From contig JAHEYE010000046.1 of NCBI GenBank assembly GCA_023251695.1, forward strand, positions 1-19,169: a stretch of DNA of 19,169 nt, written 5' to 3'. The stretch comes from Sphingobacteriaceae bacterium (lineage in GTDB: Bacteria > Bacteroidota > Bacteroidia > B-17B0 > Aurantibacillaceae). Positions 9,501 to 16,904 of this stretch are shown piece by piece. Numbering within the stretch: position 1 is the stretch's first letter; each line of letters starts with the position of its first letter. The notes beneath the pieces are model-generated. The model was given only the letters and a program-made list of their open reading frames with translations, was not told where the DNA came from and ran no database searches. The translations under genes were made by a program, and so were the position numbers.

Positions 9501-10307
9501 CACAAAAAACGGTGCTTTATCAGAAAGTTCTTCCAAATAAGGACGCATATCTTTTGCGCCCAATGCGCAATTTAACCCAACGCTTAATAAATCAACATGA
9601 GAAATAGAATTTAAAAATGCCTCGGTAGTTTGTCCGGATAAAGTTCTGCCGCTGGCATCGGTAATTGTTCCCGATACCATCACCGGCATTTTAATATTTT
9701 TTTCTTTGCATACATTTTGAATGGCAAACAAAGCCGCTTTTGCATTCAATGTATCAAAAATTGTTTCAACTAATAAAATATCAGAACCGCCTTCAATTAA
9801 TCCCTTCGCCTGTTCAGCGTAAGCTTCAACTAATTCATCAAAGGTAATCGCACGGAAACCGGGATCATTTACATTCGGAGACAATGACAAAGTACGATTG
9901 GTTGGTCCGAATGCGCCGGCAACATATTTTGGAACATTGGCGAATTCAGGGAATTCTTTCTTGAATTCTTCAATAGCTTCCTTTGCAATCTTAGCCGACT
10001 CATAATTCAATTCGTAAGCCAACGATTCCATTCCATAATCCGCCATTGCAATTGTAGTTGCACTAAACGTATTTGTTTCGATAATATCAGCGCCTGCTTT
10101 TAAATATTCTTTATGAATCGCTTTGATGATTTGAGGTTGTGTTAAAGACAATAAATCATTATTTCCTTTTAAATCTTTCGGCCATTCTGAAAAACGTTTG
10201 CCGCGGTAATCTTTTTCTTCCAGCTTGTATTGCTGAATCATCGTACCCATAGCACCATCGATTACCAAAATGCGTTTTTCTAATTCTTTTTTAATATCAG
10301 TACTCAT
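6588..10307 (-). CDS. metH: Cobalamin-dependent methionine synthase
   Basis: The 1239-residue enzyme matches the full-length family (about 1230). It transfers a methyl group from 5-methyltetrahydrofolate via cobalamin to homocysteine. Domains in order: homocysteine domain (1-330) with zinc cysteines C247, C310 and C311 (GLNCALG, GGCCGTTPSHI); pterin domain (about 350-620, FMNVGERTNVTGSKKF); helical cap (about 640-740); B12 domain (745-880) with D765-x-H767-x-x-G supplying the lower axial histidine; and the SAM-binding reactivation domain (about 940-1239) with RPAPGYPAQPDH at 1149-1160. All key residues are present, so it should be active and self-reactivating. Its ATG overlaps the upstream methyltransferase stop (ATGA), implying translational coupling and shared control by the SAM riboswitch. 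A heptad repeat (7098-7125) encodes PTPNSQLP in a loop of the reactivation domain, between IALADFIAPK and DYIGAF, both of which are conserved. Confidence 0.97.
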   Translation of the reverse strand: MSTDIKKELEKRILVIDGAMGTMIQQYKLEEKDYRGKRFSEWPKDLKGNNDLLSLTQPQIIKAIHKEYLKAGADIIETNTFSATTIAMADYGMESLAYELNYESAKIAKEAIEEFKKEFPEFANVPKYVAGAFGPTNRTLSLSPNVNDPGFRAITFDELVEAYAEQAKGLIEGGSDILLVETIFDTLNAKAALFAIQNVCKEKNIKMPVMVSGTITDASGRTLSGQTTEAFLNSISHVDLLSVGLNCALGAKDMRPYLEELSDKAPFFVSAYPNAGLPNQFGEYDQDAHEMGHQIEEFLKAGFLNIVGGCCGTTPSHIKRIAELAKTAKPRKKPVADTLMHLSGLEPVTLRPESNFMNVGERTNVTGSKKFLRLIKEGNYEEALSIAKDQVDGGAQVIDVNMDEGMLDSEAAMTKFLNLIASEPDICKVPIMIDSSKWTVIEAGLKCVQGKAIVNSISLKEGEEKFIEQAQKVKQYGAAVIVMAFDEVGQADTLQRRIDICKRAYDVLVKKVNFTPQDIIFDPNIFPVATGMEEHRLNALDFFNSTKWIKENLPFAKVSGGVSNVSFSFRGNDHVREAIHSAFLFHAIKNGMDMGIVNPAQLVIYDDIDKKLLELVEDVLLNRRDDATERLVEHAESLKGISAQKNEKDEEWRKGAVEERLSYALVKGLVEHIDADTEEARQKLGRPLHVIEGPLMDGMNVVGDLFGSGKMFLPQVVKSARVMKKAVAYLEPFLQAEKEANKKAGIVGDGRTNAGKILMATVKGDVHDIGKNIVGVVLACNNYEIIDLGVMVSCDRILEQARHHNVDIIGLSGLITPSLDEMVHVAKEMERLGFKTPLLIGGATTSKVHTAVKIAQNYSGPVVHVNDASKSVPVASSLISDELRDAFMKDVNKDYERVREQNKNAQGQNKFISLSEARGNKLKLDFSNGSIAKPGLLGNKTFNDYSIKEISEYIDWTPFFHSWELKGSYPKIFDDKKRGEEAKKLFTDAQNMLKKIIDEKWLQANAVIGIYPANTINHDDVEVLSEDGKAVKCHFHTIRQQTKKPAGQYNIALADFIAPKPPTPNSQLPIDYIGAFALTTGIGIDEHVKRFEMDHDDYSAIMLKALADRLAEAFAELMHKKVRTEIWAYAKTEKFSNEELIKEEYAGIRPAPGYPAQPDHTEKLTIWKLLDVEKQTGIKLTESLAMVPTAAVSGLYFANKEAQYFGTGKITKEQAEDYSKRKKMSLSEIERWLGPVLGY
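7098..7125. repeat. AGTTNNN heptad array inside metH
   Basis: Four consecutive 7-mers (AATTGGG, AGTTGGG, AGTTGGG, AGTTGGA) lie in frame within metH. On the coding strand they give proline-rich residues around 1062-1069 of MetH. The flanking protein sequence on both sides aligns with normal MetH, so the array occupies a variable surface loop rather than replacing conserved sequence. Confidence 0.85.
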
Positions 10308-11074
10308 AGTTGCCCAAAATATATTTTTGTATCGTAATCCAAACGCACCAGATTATTTTCCTGATAGCGGTTATATATTTTTCTTAAACAATAGATCATA
10401 TGGTCAAAATCCGGATGCCCTTGGTTGGGCATATACGACGACGACAATACTCTACCTTTCAATCCTTCAAAATCCACCTCCTGATAATTGTAAAAACTTC
10501 GTTCTTTATAATTACCCGCGCCAAAGAAATTATCGAATTGCGATTTCTCTTGGGTATTCTTATGATTTATCTCTTTATAATCTGTTCCAAACATTTGTAA
10601 AAAATCTTCGTAAACTTTTAAAAAATCAGTTGAATCAGTTCTCCTGTCATTCCACATCAATACTACAAAGCCATTTGGCTTTAGTATACGCTTGCATTCT
10701 TCTTTAAATGAATCGTTATTGAACCAGTGAAAGGCCTGAGCGCAAAGAATTACATCAACACTACTATTCTCCAAAGTTGTTGCTTCTGCTTTACCATCAA
10801 CCGAAGCAAAGAATCCTTTATCAGAATAATTTTTTAGGATTGTTTCAGCAGCTAAGCGCATTGCTTGGTTTGGTTCAACGCCAATTACTTTGTAATTATT
10901 TTTTAAAAACAATTCTGCAGAAATTCCGGTACCTGACCCAATATCGGCAATAACAGAACTTTCGGAAATGATATTCCGTGCTTTCAAAAAGTCAATCACC
11001 TCCGCAGGATAATGCGGACGATACTTGACATAATTGTCAACTCTATCAGAAAATCTATTTGTTACTGTTGTCAT
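10304..11074 (-). CDS. Class I SAM-dependent methyltransferase
   Basis: This 256-residue Methyltransf_11-type enzyme starts MTTVTNRFSDRVDNYVKYRP, typical of a family beginning F-S-x-R-x-x-x-Y-x-x-Y-R-P. Motif I is ADIGSGTG (43-50), the acidic residue at the end of strand 2 is E67 in GVEPN, and motif IV is VDVILCAQAFHWF (about 105-117), followed by CKRILKPNGFVVLMWNDRR. The substrate cannot be told from sequence; small-molecule acceptors are usual in this group. It is the first gene after a SAM-I riboswitch and overlaps metH by 4 bp (ATGA), so it is controlled with methionine synthesis. It may consume SAM or act on a sulfur or folate metabolite; that is inference. Confidence 0.9.
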   Translation of the reverse strand: MTTVTNRFSDRVDNYVKYRPHYPAEVIDFLKARNIISESSVIADIGSGTGISAELFLKNNYKVIGVEPNQAMRLAAETILKNYSDKGFFASVDGKAEATTLENSSVDVILCAQAFHWFNNDSFKEECKRILKPNGFVVLMWNDRRTDSTDFLKVYEDFLQMFGTDYKEINHKNTQEKSQFDNFFGAGNYKERSFYNYQEVDFEGLKGRVLSSSYMPNQGHPDFDHMIYCLRKIYNRYQENNLVRLDYDTKIYFGQL

Positions 11075-11078
11075 AAAT

Positions 11079-11112
11079 AAAAAAATCCCTTCACGTTTTA
11101 CCGGAAGGGATT
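11079..11112 (-). terminator. Riboswitch-controlled intrinsic terminator
   Basis: Read on the minus strand, aatcccttc (11112-11104) pairs with gaagggatt (11092-11084) in a 9-bp stem with an 11-nt loop, followed directly by a T-run that reaches almost to the ATG at 11074. A competing pairing is visible: CCGGA and ATTAG at 11150-11138 can pair with CTAAT and TCCGG at 11114-11101, which would break the terminator. This is the layout of a SAM-repressed transcription attenuator. Confidence 0.85.
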
Positions 11113-11149
11113 AGTTATATCTTTTGTTTTTAAAATACTAATTACTCCG

Positions 11150-11324
11150 GCTTATTTGCACTCCGTTTAAACGGAATCACGATTTCCCACCTTCTGGTGC
11201 AGTTAGTGAATTGGCGAGTTTTGAATTAGTGAGCTATCTCACCAAATCACAACTCATAACTCACAAATTGAATCAGGGTTGGTAAGGTATCATAGGGCGT
11301 GTCCCTCCACCTTTCGCAATAAGC
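11150..11324 (-). promoter_or_regulatory. SAM-I (S-box) riboswitch aptamer
   Basis: On the minus strand, the P1 arm GCTTATTGC (11324-11316) pairs with GCaAATAAGC (11159-11150), with one bulged A. The S-box core follows: AAAGGTGGAGGGAC, then GCCCTATGATACC and CAACC. The P3 helix is ACCCTG with CAGAAGGT, leading into GGTGGGAAATCG, which corresponds to the conserved GGTGCTAATTCC. A final stem is TCCGTTTAAACGGA. The aptamer is longer than usual because about 75 nt of repeat sequence sit in the P3 loop. SAM binding should stabilise P1 and favour the terminator before the methyltransferase-metH operon. Confidence 0.88.
11201..11264. repeat. Fold-back heptad repeat in the riboswitch P3 loop
   Basis: Degenerate 7-mers of the type NNGA(G/A)TT lie on one side (11201-11233) and their complements AAATCAC, AACTCAT and AACTCAC on the other (11244-11264). 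The arms 11216-11233 and 11238-11255 form an inverted repeat (15 of 18 matching) around a 4-nt loop, so the RNA should fold as a long hairpin extending P3. The unit resembles the repeats inside metH and mutA. Confidence 0.75.
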
Positions 11325-11379
11325 ATACTATAAAGAACTGGCGTAAAGATACGGCTTTTTCAAATAAGATAAAAATCCC

Positions 11380-11397
11380 TATTTTAGCTCTAAAATA
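11380..11397. promoter_or_regulatory. Perfect palindrome upstream of the NTF2-like gene
   Basis: TATTTTAG, a CT spacer and CTAAAATA form a perfect 8-bp inverted repeat, 6 nt before the ATG at 11404. It could be an operator for a dimeric regulator or a short RNA hairpin near the ribosome entry site. The remainder of 11325-11403 shows no convincing paired promoter elements. The AT-rich base composition makes chance occurrence possible. Confidence 0.35.
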
Positions 11398-11403
11398 CCA
11401 CTT

Positions 11404-11829
11404 ATGAAGTCACTTCTTTTAGCCATTTTGAGTTTTATGGGAAGCGCTTGCTTTTCACAGTCAAAAAACGACATTTCAGAGGTAAGTGATATCATGAAAA
11501 AACAGGAGGCCGCCTGGAACAAGGCAGATATTGAGGGTTTTATGGCTTATTATTGGAAGAGCGACAGTCTTAAATTTATTGGGAGCAAAGGCATTACTTA
11601 CGGCTGGCAAAAAACGCTCGATAACTACAAAAAAAATTACCCGACTCCGGAAGCCATGGGTGTTTTAACTTTTGAAAATAATACAATTGAACAATTATCG
11701 GTTGCCAAAATTTTTGTAATAGGTAAATGGAATTTAAAAAGGAAGGCCGGAGACGTTGGCGGTTCTTATACTTTGCTCTGGAAAAAAATAAACGGGAAGT
11801 GGGTTATTGTTGTCGATCATACGAGCTAG
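11404..11829 (+). CDS. Exported NTF2-like (SnoaL/DUF4440-type) protein
   Basis: The protein has 141 residues. The signal peptide MKSLLLAILSFMGSACFSQ is followed by one compact alpha+beta domain of the NTF2-like fold. Supporting motifs are IMKKQEAAWNKADIEGFMAYYW (30-51), SLKFIGSKGITYGWQKTLDNYK and a C-terminal strand GSYTLLWKKINGKWVIVVDHTS. This pattern is typical of small periplasmic DUF4440/SnoaL-like proteins of Bacteroidota, whose ligands are mostly unknown. It is the only plus-strand gene in this central stretch and is divergent from the SAM riboswitch. Its TAG stop overlaps the TAG stop of the convergent sensor gene in a single CTAG. Confidence 0.85.
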   Translation: MKSLLLAILSFMGSACFSQSKNDISEVSDIMKKQEAAWNKADIEGFMAYYWKSDSLKFIGSKGITYGWQKTLDNYKKNYPTPEAMGVLTFENNTIEQLSVAKIFVIGKWNLKRKAGDVGGSYTLLWKKINGKWVIVVDHTS

Positions 11830-14774
11830 GTCTTTTTCTTTGATGCCGGGTTCAATTTATTCACGTTCCTTTCAATATACTTTTCTGTAGGCATCAGTGA
11901 TTGCTGGATGCGTTTTGCATAAACTAAAGAATCAAGAATTTCTTTTTGTTTTGCTTCAATTATTTTATTCTTTTCCTCAACTTTATTTTTTTCTTCCACC
12001 ACATCTGCCGTTCGTTCGACTACAATTTGCTCGAGTTCCTTTTGACGTTTCCGTAAAACACGTGTACGCTGATTCAAATACAATATTATTATTGCAATTA
12101 ATGAAAGCACATAGAATAAATAGGCCCAAATAGTTTGCCACCAAGGAGGTTTGATAATAAATTGATATTCGAAAGGCTTACTCCATTTTTCTGAAACACT
12201 TTTAGCCTTTACTTTAAAAGTATAGGTTCCATAATGCAAGCTTGTATAAATTGCTTTTGTTTCGGAAGTAATAGGGTGCCATTCTTTATCGGACCCTTCT
12301 AAAAAATACTGATATCTTATTCTGTGACTGTTCGTCCAGTCAATGACTGAATAATTAAACGTAATACTATTAATAGTATAGGGCAGTTCTAAATTTAAAG
12401 GATAGTTGCCGAACGCGGGAACATCAGAAAATTTAATGCTAGAAAGATCAAGCTGTTTCTTTTCCCCAATGAGCCAACTCTTTTTTTCTTTTATTGAATC
12501 CTTTAATGCATTAAAGTTAATATAGTTTTGTTCAAGATTAATATAATCAAGATTAATCTTTGGAACAGCTGTATCGTAATTCAGATCGTTTGTTTCAAGT
12601 GTTGTTAAACTTTTTACACTCCCCCACCAAGCCCGTCCTTTAGTATCCATAAAGCCACTGTTGCTACAAAAGTCTTCTCCTCTCAACCCATCAGGTCTGG
12701 TATACGTTTTTATCAAAAGATCACTATAAGAATGGCTGTTGTTTTTCATGATAACATGATTGATCCCAAAATCGGTACTGATCCAAATACCTATGTATCC
12801 TGATTTCACATTCCAGGGATTATCTTCAATTATACTTCTAATTCTATCGTCACTCAATCCTTCAGCGGTAGTTATTTTCATCATGTATTTTCCATCATAT
12901 CTGTATAGGCCTCCTCCTATTGTTCCGAACCATACATTTCCACTACGGTCTGTCAAAACATTCTTAATTGATTTTTTAGCGATGCCGTGTTCCTCACTGA
13001 AAAAAGTCAATTTTCCATCACTCATTTTACATAAGCCCTTTGATGTTCCGAACCACATATTTCCATTTATGTCCTGTGCAATATCCCTGACATCATTACT
13101 TGGCAAGCCCTGATCTTTTTTATACCGCGTAAATTGTTTGCCGTCGAATTTAATAGCACCTTCGTTGTTAGTGCCAATCCACATATTTCCTTCTGCATCC
13201 TGAATTATCCCGGTAACATCATTTGAAAAGAGTCCCTGTTCCTTTCTGTATCTTACTAGTGTCTTTCCTTCGTATTTAACTATACCACCTGACGCTGTAT
13301 TAAACCACATATTTCCATCCTTATCCGCCAGCATGAATAAGACGGTTCCAAAAATACGGACCTTTTCTCTCATGGTAAAAATCTTCATGCCATCGTACTT
13401 GTATAGACTGTTATCGTAAGAGCCTAACCAAATATTTTTTTTTGCATCCTCACCAATGCTCATAATAATTTGATCGAAGCCCTGATTAGGAATAAAGTGT
13501 TTGAATGATTTTGTAGTGAGTTTACAAACTCCACCACCATCAGTACCTGCCCAAATATTTCCGGAATGATCTTCAATAAAACATTCTACGGTAGTTACGG
13601 TCAATCCTTCTCTGTCGGTATACCAGGTGAAATTTTTTCCGTCATAACAACTCATTCCACCACGATAAGCTGAGAACCAAATATTTCCTTCATGATCGGC
13701 CATTACATTCCGTACGTTATGACTGATCAGCCCATTCTTTTCTGTATATATTTCGATTGTTTTGCCATCTATTTTTTGTGCGCCGCTCCCGCTTATCCAA
13801 ATATTTCCGGCCTTATCCAATGCCATGGATTCAATACGATTGGCCGGTAATCCGTTTTTATCAGTGAAATTCAAAAATGATTTTCCATCAAAACAAGATA
13901 ACCCATTGTCATGCGTACTGCACCATAAGTTTCCTGATTTGTCAAATATTATATTATTAGGTGCAATGCTATTAAAGCCTTGCGCTGTTGAATAGGTTGT
14001 AAATTTATTTCCGTCAAACTTACTTATCCCTTTACTTGTTCCTACCCAGATATTTCCATCCTTATCAATATTAATTGCTGAAACCACATTATAAGGCAAT
14101 CCACCCAATGTATCAAAAACAGTGAACACTTTTCCGTCGTACTTAATGAGTCCGTTCCAATTCGCTATCCATAAATTTCCGGCTTTATCTTCTTTTACCA
14201 AGGACTTTGCATTTTTAAGTATCGCATTTTTTTCTGAAAGATTAATGATTGATTTTCCATTATAACGCATCAGTTCGCCATCCGTAGAGATCCAAATATT
14301 TCCTCTCGAATCCTCGAACAACTCGCGTACATACGAAGAGGCTAATCCTTGCGCAACATCAAGGTATTGTATATTGCAACTTGCATTATCCTTAAATCTC
14401 ATATCTGCAGCAGGCAGCGGTTCAGGTAAATCACAGGATACTATTTTACCGAATGCAACAGTTACCAGAGGATCTGTTTTTACTTCAATTTTGTTTTTTT
14501 TAAAAAACTCTTCGTCCAAAACTATAATCTCAGGTTGCACCAAAGGATGTACATTACTCTCGTACGGCAGCGGATCTCCTTCTTTTATATCCAATATCTC
14601 CGGCGTGATAACGGGATTAATTGAAGGCGGCGAAATGCTATCAGGTGACACAAGTGTGCCCTGCGTTTCAAAGGCGATTGCTTTTTCAGAAATGGCTTCA
14701 GCTTGCTTTTCAGAACGACTGCAAGCGAAAAAAATAAAAAACAGTATATGTATGTAATGGCTATTTTTTTTCAA
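11826..14774 (-). CDS. Propeller sensor lipoprotein without an output domain
   Basis: The protein has 982 residues. No ATG is available; the start is a TTG at 14774, which gives MKKNSHYIHILFFIFFAC, a lipoprotein-like signal with Cys18. The start overlaps the mutB end by 14 nt in another frame. Residues 145-720 hold about 14 propeller blades, each with GN(I/L/M/V)W and often YDGK/FDGK (GNIW at 158, 240, 323, 363 and 405; GNMW at 487, 529 and 571), enough for two seven-bladed propellers. A Y_Y_Y immunoglobulin-like domain (about 799-873), one membrane helix (880-900) and a coiled coil follow. The coil ends in SLVYAKRIQQSLMPTEKYI and the protein stops 17 residues later. Relatives with this layout usually continue into a SpoIIE phosphatase or histidine kinase. 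Here none is present, so output must come from a partner, or the gene has lost its end. Confidence 0.85.
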   Translation of the reverse strand: MKKNSHYIHILFFIFFACSRSEKQAEAISEKAIAFETQGTLVSPDSISPPSINPVITPEILDIKEGDPLPYESNVHPLVQPEIIVLDEEFFKKNKIEVKTDPLVTVAFGKIVSCDLPEPLPAADMRFKDNASCNIQYLDVAQGLASSYVRELFEDSRGNIWISTDGELMRYNGKSIINLSEKNAILKNAKSLVKEDKAGNLWIANWNGLIKYDGKVFTVFDTLGGLPYNVVSAINIDKDGNIWVGTSKGISKFDGNKFTTYSTAQGFNSIAPNNIIFDKSGNLWCSTHDNGLSCFDGKSFLNFTDKNGLPANRIESMALDKAGNIWISGSGAQKIDGKTIEIYTEKNGLISHNVRNVMADHEGNIWFSAYRGGMSCYDGKNFTWYTDREGLTVTTVECFIEDHSGNIWAGTDGGGVCKLTTKSFKHFIPNQGFDQIIMSIGEDAKKNIWLGSYDNSLYKYDGMKIFTMREKVRIFGTVLFMLADKDGNMWFNTASGGIVKYEGKTLVRYRKEQGLFSNDVTGIIQDAEGNMWIGTNNEGAIKFDGKQFTRYKKDQGLPSNDVRDIAQDINGNMWFGTSKGLCKMSDGKLTFFSEEHGIAKKSIKNVLTDRSGNVWFGTIGGGLYRYDGKYMMKITTAEGLSDDRIRSIIEDNPWNVKSGYIGIWISTDFGINHVIMKNNSHSYSDLLIKTYTRPDGLRGEDFCSNSGFMDTKGRAWWGSVKSLTTLETNDLNYDTAVPKINLDYINLEQNYINFNALKDSIKEKKSWLIGEKKQLDLSSIKFSDVPAFGNYPLNLELPYTINSITFNYSVIDWTNSHRIRYQYFLEGSDKEWHPITSETKAIYTSLHYGTYTFKVKAKSVSEKWSKPFEYQFIIKPPWWQTIWAYLFYVLSLIAIIILYLNQRTRVLRKRQKELEQIVVERTADVVEEKNKVEEKNKIIEAKQKEILDSLVYAKRIQQSLMPTEKYIERNVNKLNPASKKKT

Positions 14775-16899
14775 GCAGCCTGTTTAAAATATCACTAGCA
14801 CTTTTTGCGATCACCGTTCCCGGACCAAAAATAAAAGACACACCGGCTTTATATAAAAAATCATAATCTTGTTGGGGAATTACGCCACCAGCCACAACAA
14901 TAATATCTCCACGCTTATACTTTTTCAATTCTTCAATTACTTGCGGAATAAGCGTTTTATGTCCTGCAGCTAGACTGCTGATGCCTAAAATATGTACATC
15001 ATTTTCTATAGCTTGTTTTGCGGCTTCGGCCGGAGTTTGAAACAGCGGACCAATATCTACATCAAATCCCATATCGGCAAAACCAGTAGCAATTACTTTT
15101 GCTCCTCGGTCGTGACCATCTTGTCCCATTTTTGTAACCATAATACGTGGTCGGCGACCATCTTGTGCGGCGAATTTATCTGCTAATTCGCGTGCCCTTG
15201 AAAAATCTTTATCCATACTGATTTCTTTACTATATACACCTGCTATAGAGCGGATACTCGCTTTATAACGGCCAAATATTTTTTCTAATGCAAATGATAT
15301 TTCTCCTAAAGATGCTCTGACGCGTGCTGCATTTATTGTTAGTTCTAAAAGATTTCCCTTACCTGTTTTTGCAGCTTCGGTTAATGCATCTAGTGCTTTT
15401 TGTACTTCTTCGCTATTCCGTTCCGCTTTTAATTTTTTTAACCGTTCTATTTGTTGATCGCGCACCTTTGCATTATCCACATCCAAAACGTCGATGTGTG
15501 TTTTCTCTTCTGTTCTGTAAGCATTAACGCCGACAATAATATCTTTTCCTCCATCAATACGCGCTTGTTTTCTTGCAGCTGCTTCTTCAATTCTCATTTT
15601 CGGAATTCCGGTTTCAATCGCTTTCGCCATGCCGCCTAATTCTTCAACTTCCTGAATTAATGTCCACGCCTTTTGTGCTAATTCATTTGTTAAACTCTCA
15701 ACATAATAAGAACCACCCCAAGGATCAACTACTTTACAAACATTTGTTTCCTGCTGCAAAAATATTTGCGTGTTGCGTGCGATGCGTGCGCTAAAATCAG
15801 TTGGTAAAGCAATTGCTTCATCCAACGCATTGGTGTGTAAACTTTGCGTGCCGCCCATGGCGGCTGCTAATGCTTCAACACAAGTACGTGCTACATTATT
15901 GTAAGGATCCTGTTCTGTTAAGCTCCATCCACTAGTTTGACAATGCGTACGGAGCATCAATGATTTTGTTGATGTAGGATTAAATTGCTTCACAATCTTT
16001 GCCCACAACATTCTTGCTGCCCGCATTTTTGCAATCTCCATGAAATGATTCATGCCAATAGCCCAGAAGAAAGACAAACGCGGAGCAAATGCATCAATGT
16101 CCAATCCGGATTTCACACCTGTACGTATGTATTCTAATCCATCGGCTAAGGTATAAGCCAATTCAATATCTGCAGTAGCACCTGCTTCCTGCATGTGATA
16201 ACCGCTGATTGAAATTGAATTGAACTTCGGCATATTTTCCGAAGTGAATTCAAAAATATCCGCAATAATTTTCATGGATGAAGCGGGAGGATAGATGTAG
16301 GTATTCCGCACCATGAACTCTTTTAAAATATCGTTCTGAATGGTCCCGCTTAATTTATCCATACTTACGCCTTGCTCTTCTGCAGCAACAATGTAAAATG
16401 CTAATATGGGAAGCACTGCTCCATTCATCGTCATCGACACACTCATCTGATCTAATGGAATCTGATCAAACAATATTTTCATGTCCAGAATTGAATCAAT
16501 GGCAACTCCCGCTTTTCCAACATCGCCCTGTACACGTTCATGATCACTATCGTAGCCTCGATGTGTTGCCAGATCAAATGCAACTGATAATCCTTTTTGT
16601 CCGCCTGCTAAATTTCTTCTGTAAAACGCATTACTTTCTTCGGCCGTACTGAATCCTGCATACTGACGGATTGTCCACGGGTTTTGAACATACATACTTG
16701 AATAAGGCCCACGCAAAAATGGCACAATACCGGCCCCAAAATTTAAATGTTCCAGATTTTTTATATCTGCTGAAGAATAAACAGATTTTATTTCGATTTG
16801 CTCGGCCGTGACAAAGACATCCCCCCTCGCGTTCGCGACATCCCCTTTAAAGAGGGAATTTTTAGACGTATAAGTTATTTTAGAAAAATCTTTTCTCAT
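14761..16899 (-). CDS. mutB: Methylmalonyl-CoA mutase large subunit
   Basis: The 712-residue, B12-containing catalytic subunit interconverts methylmalonyl-CoA and succinyl-CoA. The N-terminal TIM barrel has YAGF (Y80), VRNTYIYPP (R198) and SGYHMQEAG (H235), all at a constant offset of nine from the Propionibacterium catalytic residues Y89, R207 and H244. The C-terminal cobalamin domain (about 580-712) has GQDGHDRGAKVIATG with H596 as axial ligand. The protein looks active. It begins 5 nt after the mutA stop, and the two subunits should be co-translated. Residues 14-30 (NSLFKGDVANARGDVFV) are unusual: they come from a GACATCCCC repeat element inserted before the conserved T-x-E-Q-I segment. 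The TAG end overlaps the start of the sensor gene downstream. Confidence 0.97.
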   Translation of the reverse strand: MRKDFSKITYTSKNSLFKGDVANARGDVFVTAEQIEIKSVYSSADIKNLEHLNFGAGIVPFLRGPYSSMYVQNPWTIRQYAGFSTAEESNAFYRRNLAGGQKGLSVAFDLATHRGYDSDHERVQGDVGKAGVAIDSILDMKILFDQIPLDQMSVSMTMNGAVLPILAFYIVAAEEQGVSMDKLSGTIQNDILKEFMVRNTYIYPPASSMKIIADIFEFTSENMPKFNSISISGYHMQEAGATADIELAYTLADGLEYIRTGVKSGLDIDAFAPRLSFFWAIGMNHFMEIAKMRAARMLWAKIVKQFNPTSTKSLMLRTHCQTSGWSLTEQDPYNNVARTCVEALAAAMGGTQSLHTNALDEAIALPTDFSARIARNTQIFLQQETNVCKVVDPWGGSYYVESLTNELAQKAWTLIQEVEELGGMAKAIETGIPKMRIEEAAARKQARIDGGKDIIVGVNAYRTEEKTHIDVLDVDNAKVRDQQIERLKKLKAERNSEEVQKALDALTEAAKTGKGNLLELTINAARVRASLGEISFALEKIFGRYKASIRSIAGVYSKEISMDKDFSRARELADKFAAQDGRRPRIMVTKMGQDGHDRGAKVIATGFADMGFDVDIGPLFQTPAEAAKQAIENDVHILGISSLAAGHKTLIPQVIEELKKYKRGDIIVVAGGVIPQQDYDFLYKAGVSFIFGPGTVIAKSASDILNRLLEKK
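16816..16858. repeat. GACATCCCC repeat element inside mutB
   Basis: Direct repeats GACATCCCC at 16816-16824 and 16837-16845 flank the palindrome TCGCGTTCGCGA (16827-16838). An imperfect palindrome TCCCCTTTAAAGAGGGA (16841-16857) follows. The 21-nt period keeps the frame and gives the doubled GDV in the MutB peptide. It resembles a short intergenic repeat captured in a coding sequence. Confidence 0.65.
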
Positions 16900-16904
16900 T
16901 TGGC

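Noticed and set aside
11344..11364. Bacteroidota-type promoter for the riboswitch transcript (TATCTTTA with TTTG on the minus strand)
   Set aside because: The two elements are only about 9 nt apart instead of about 20, and the -7 element is not exact.
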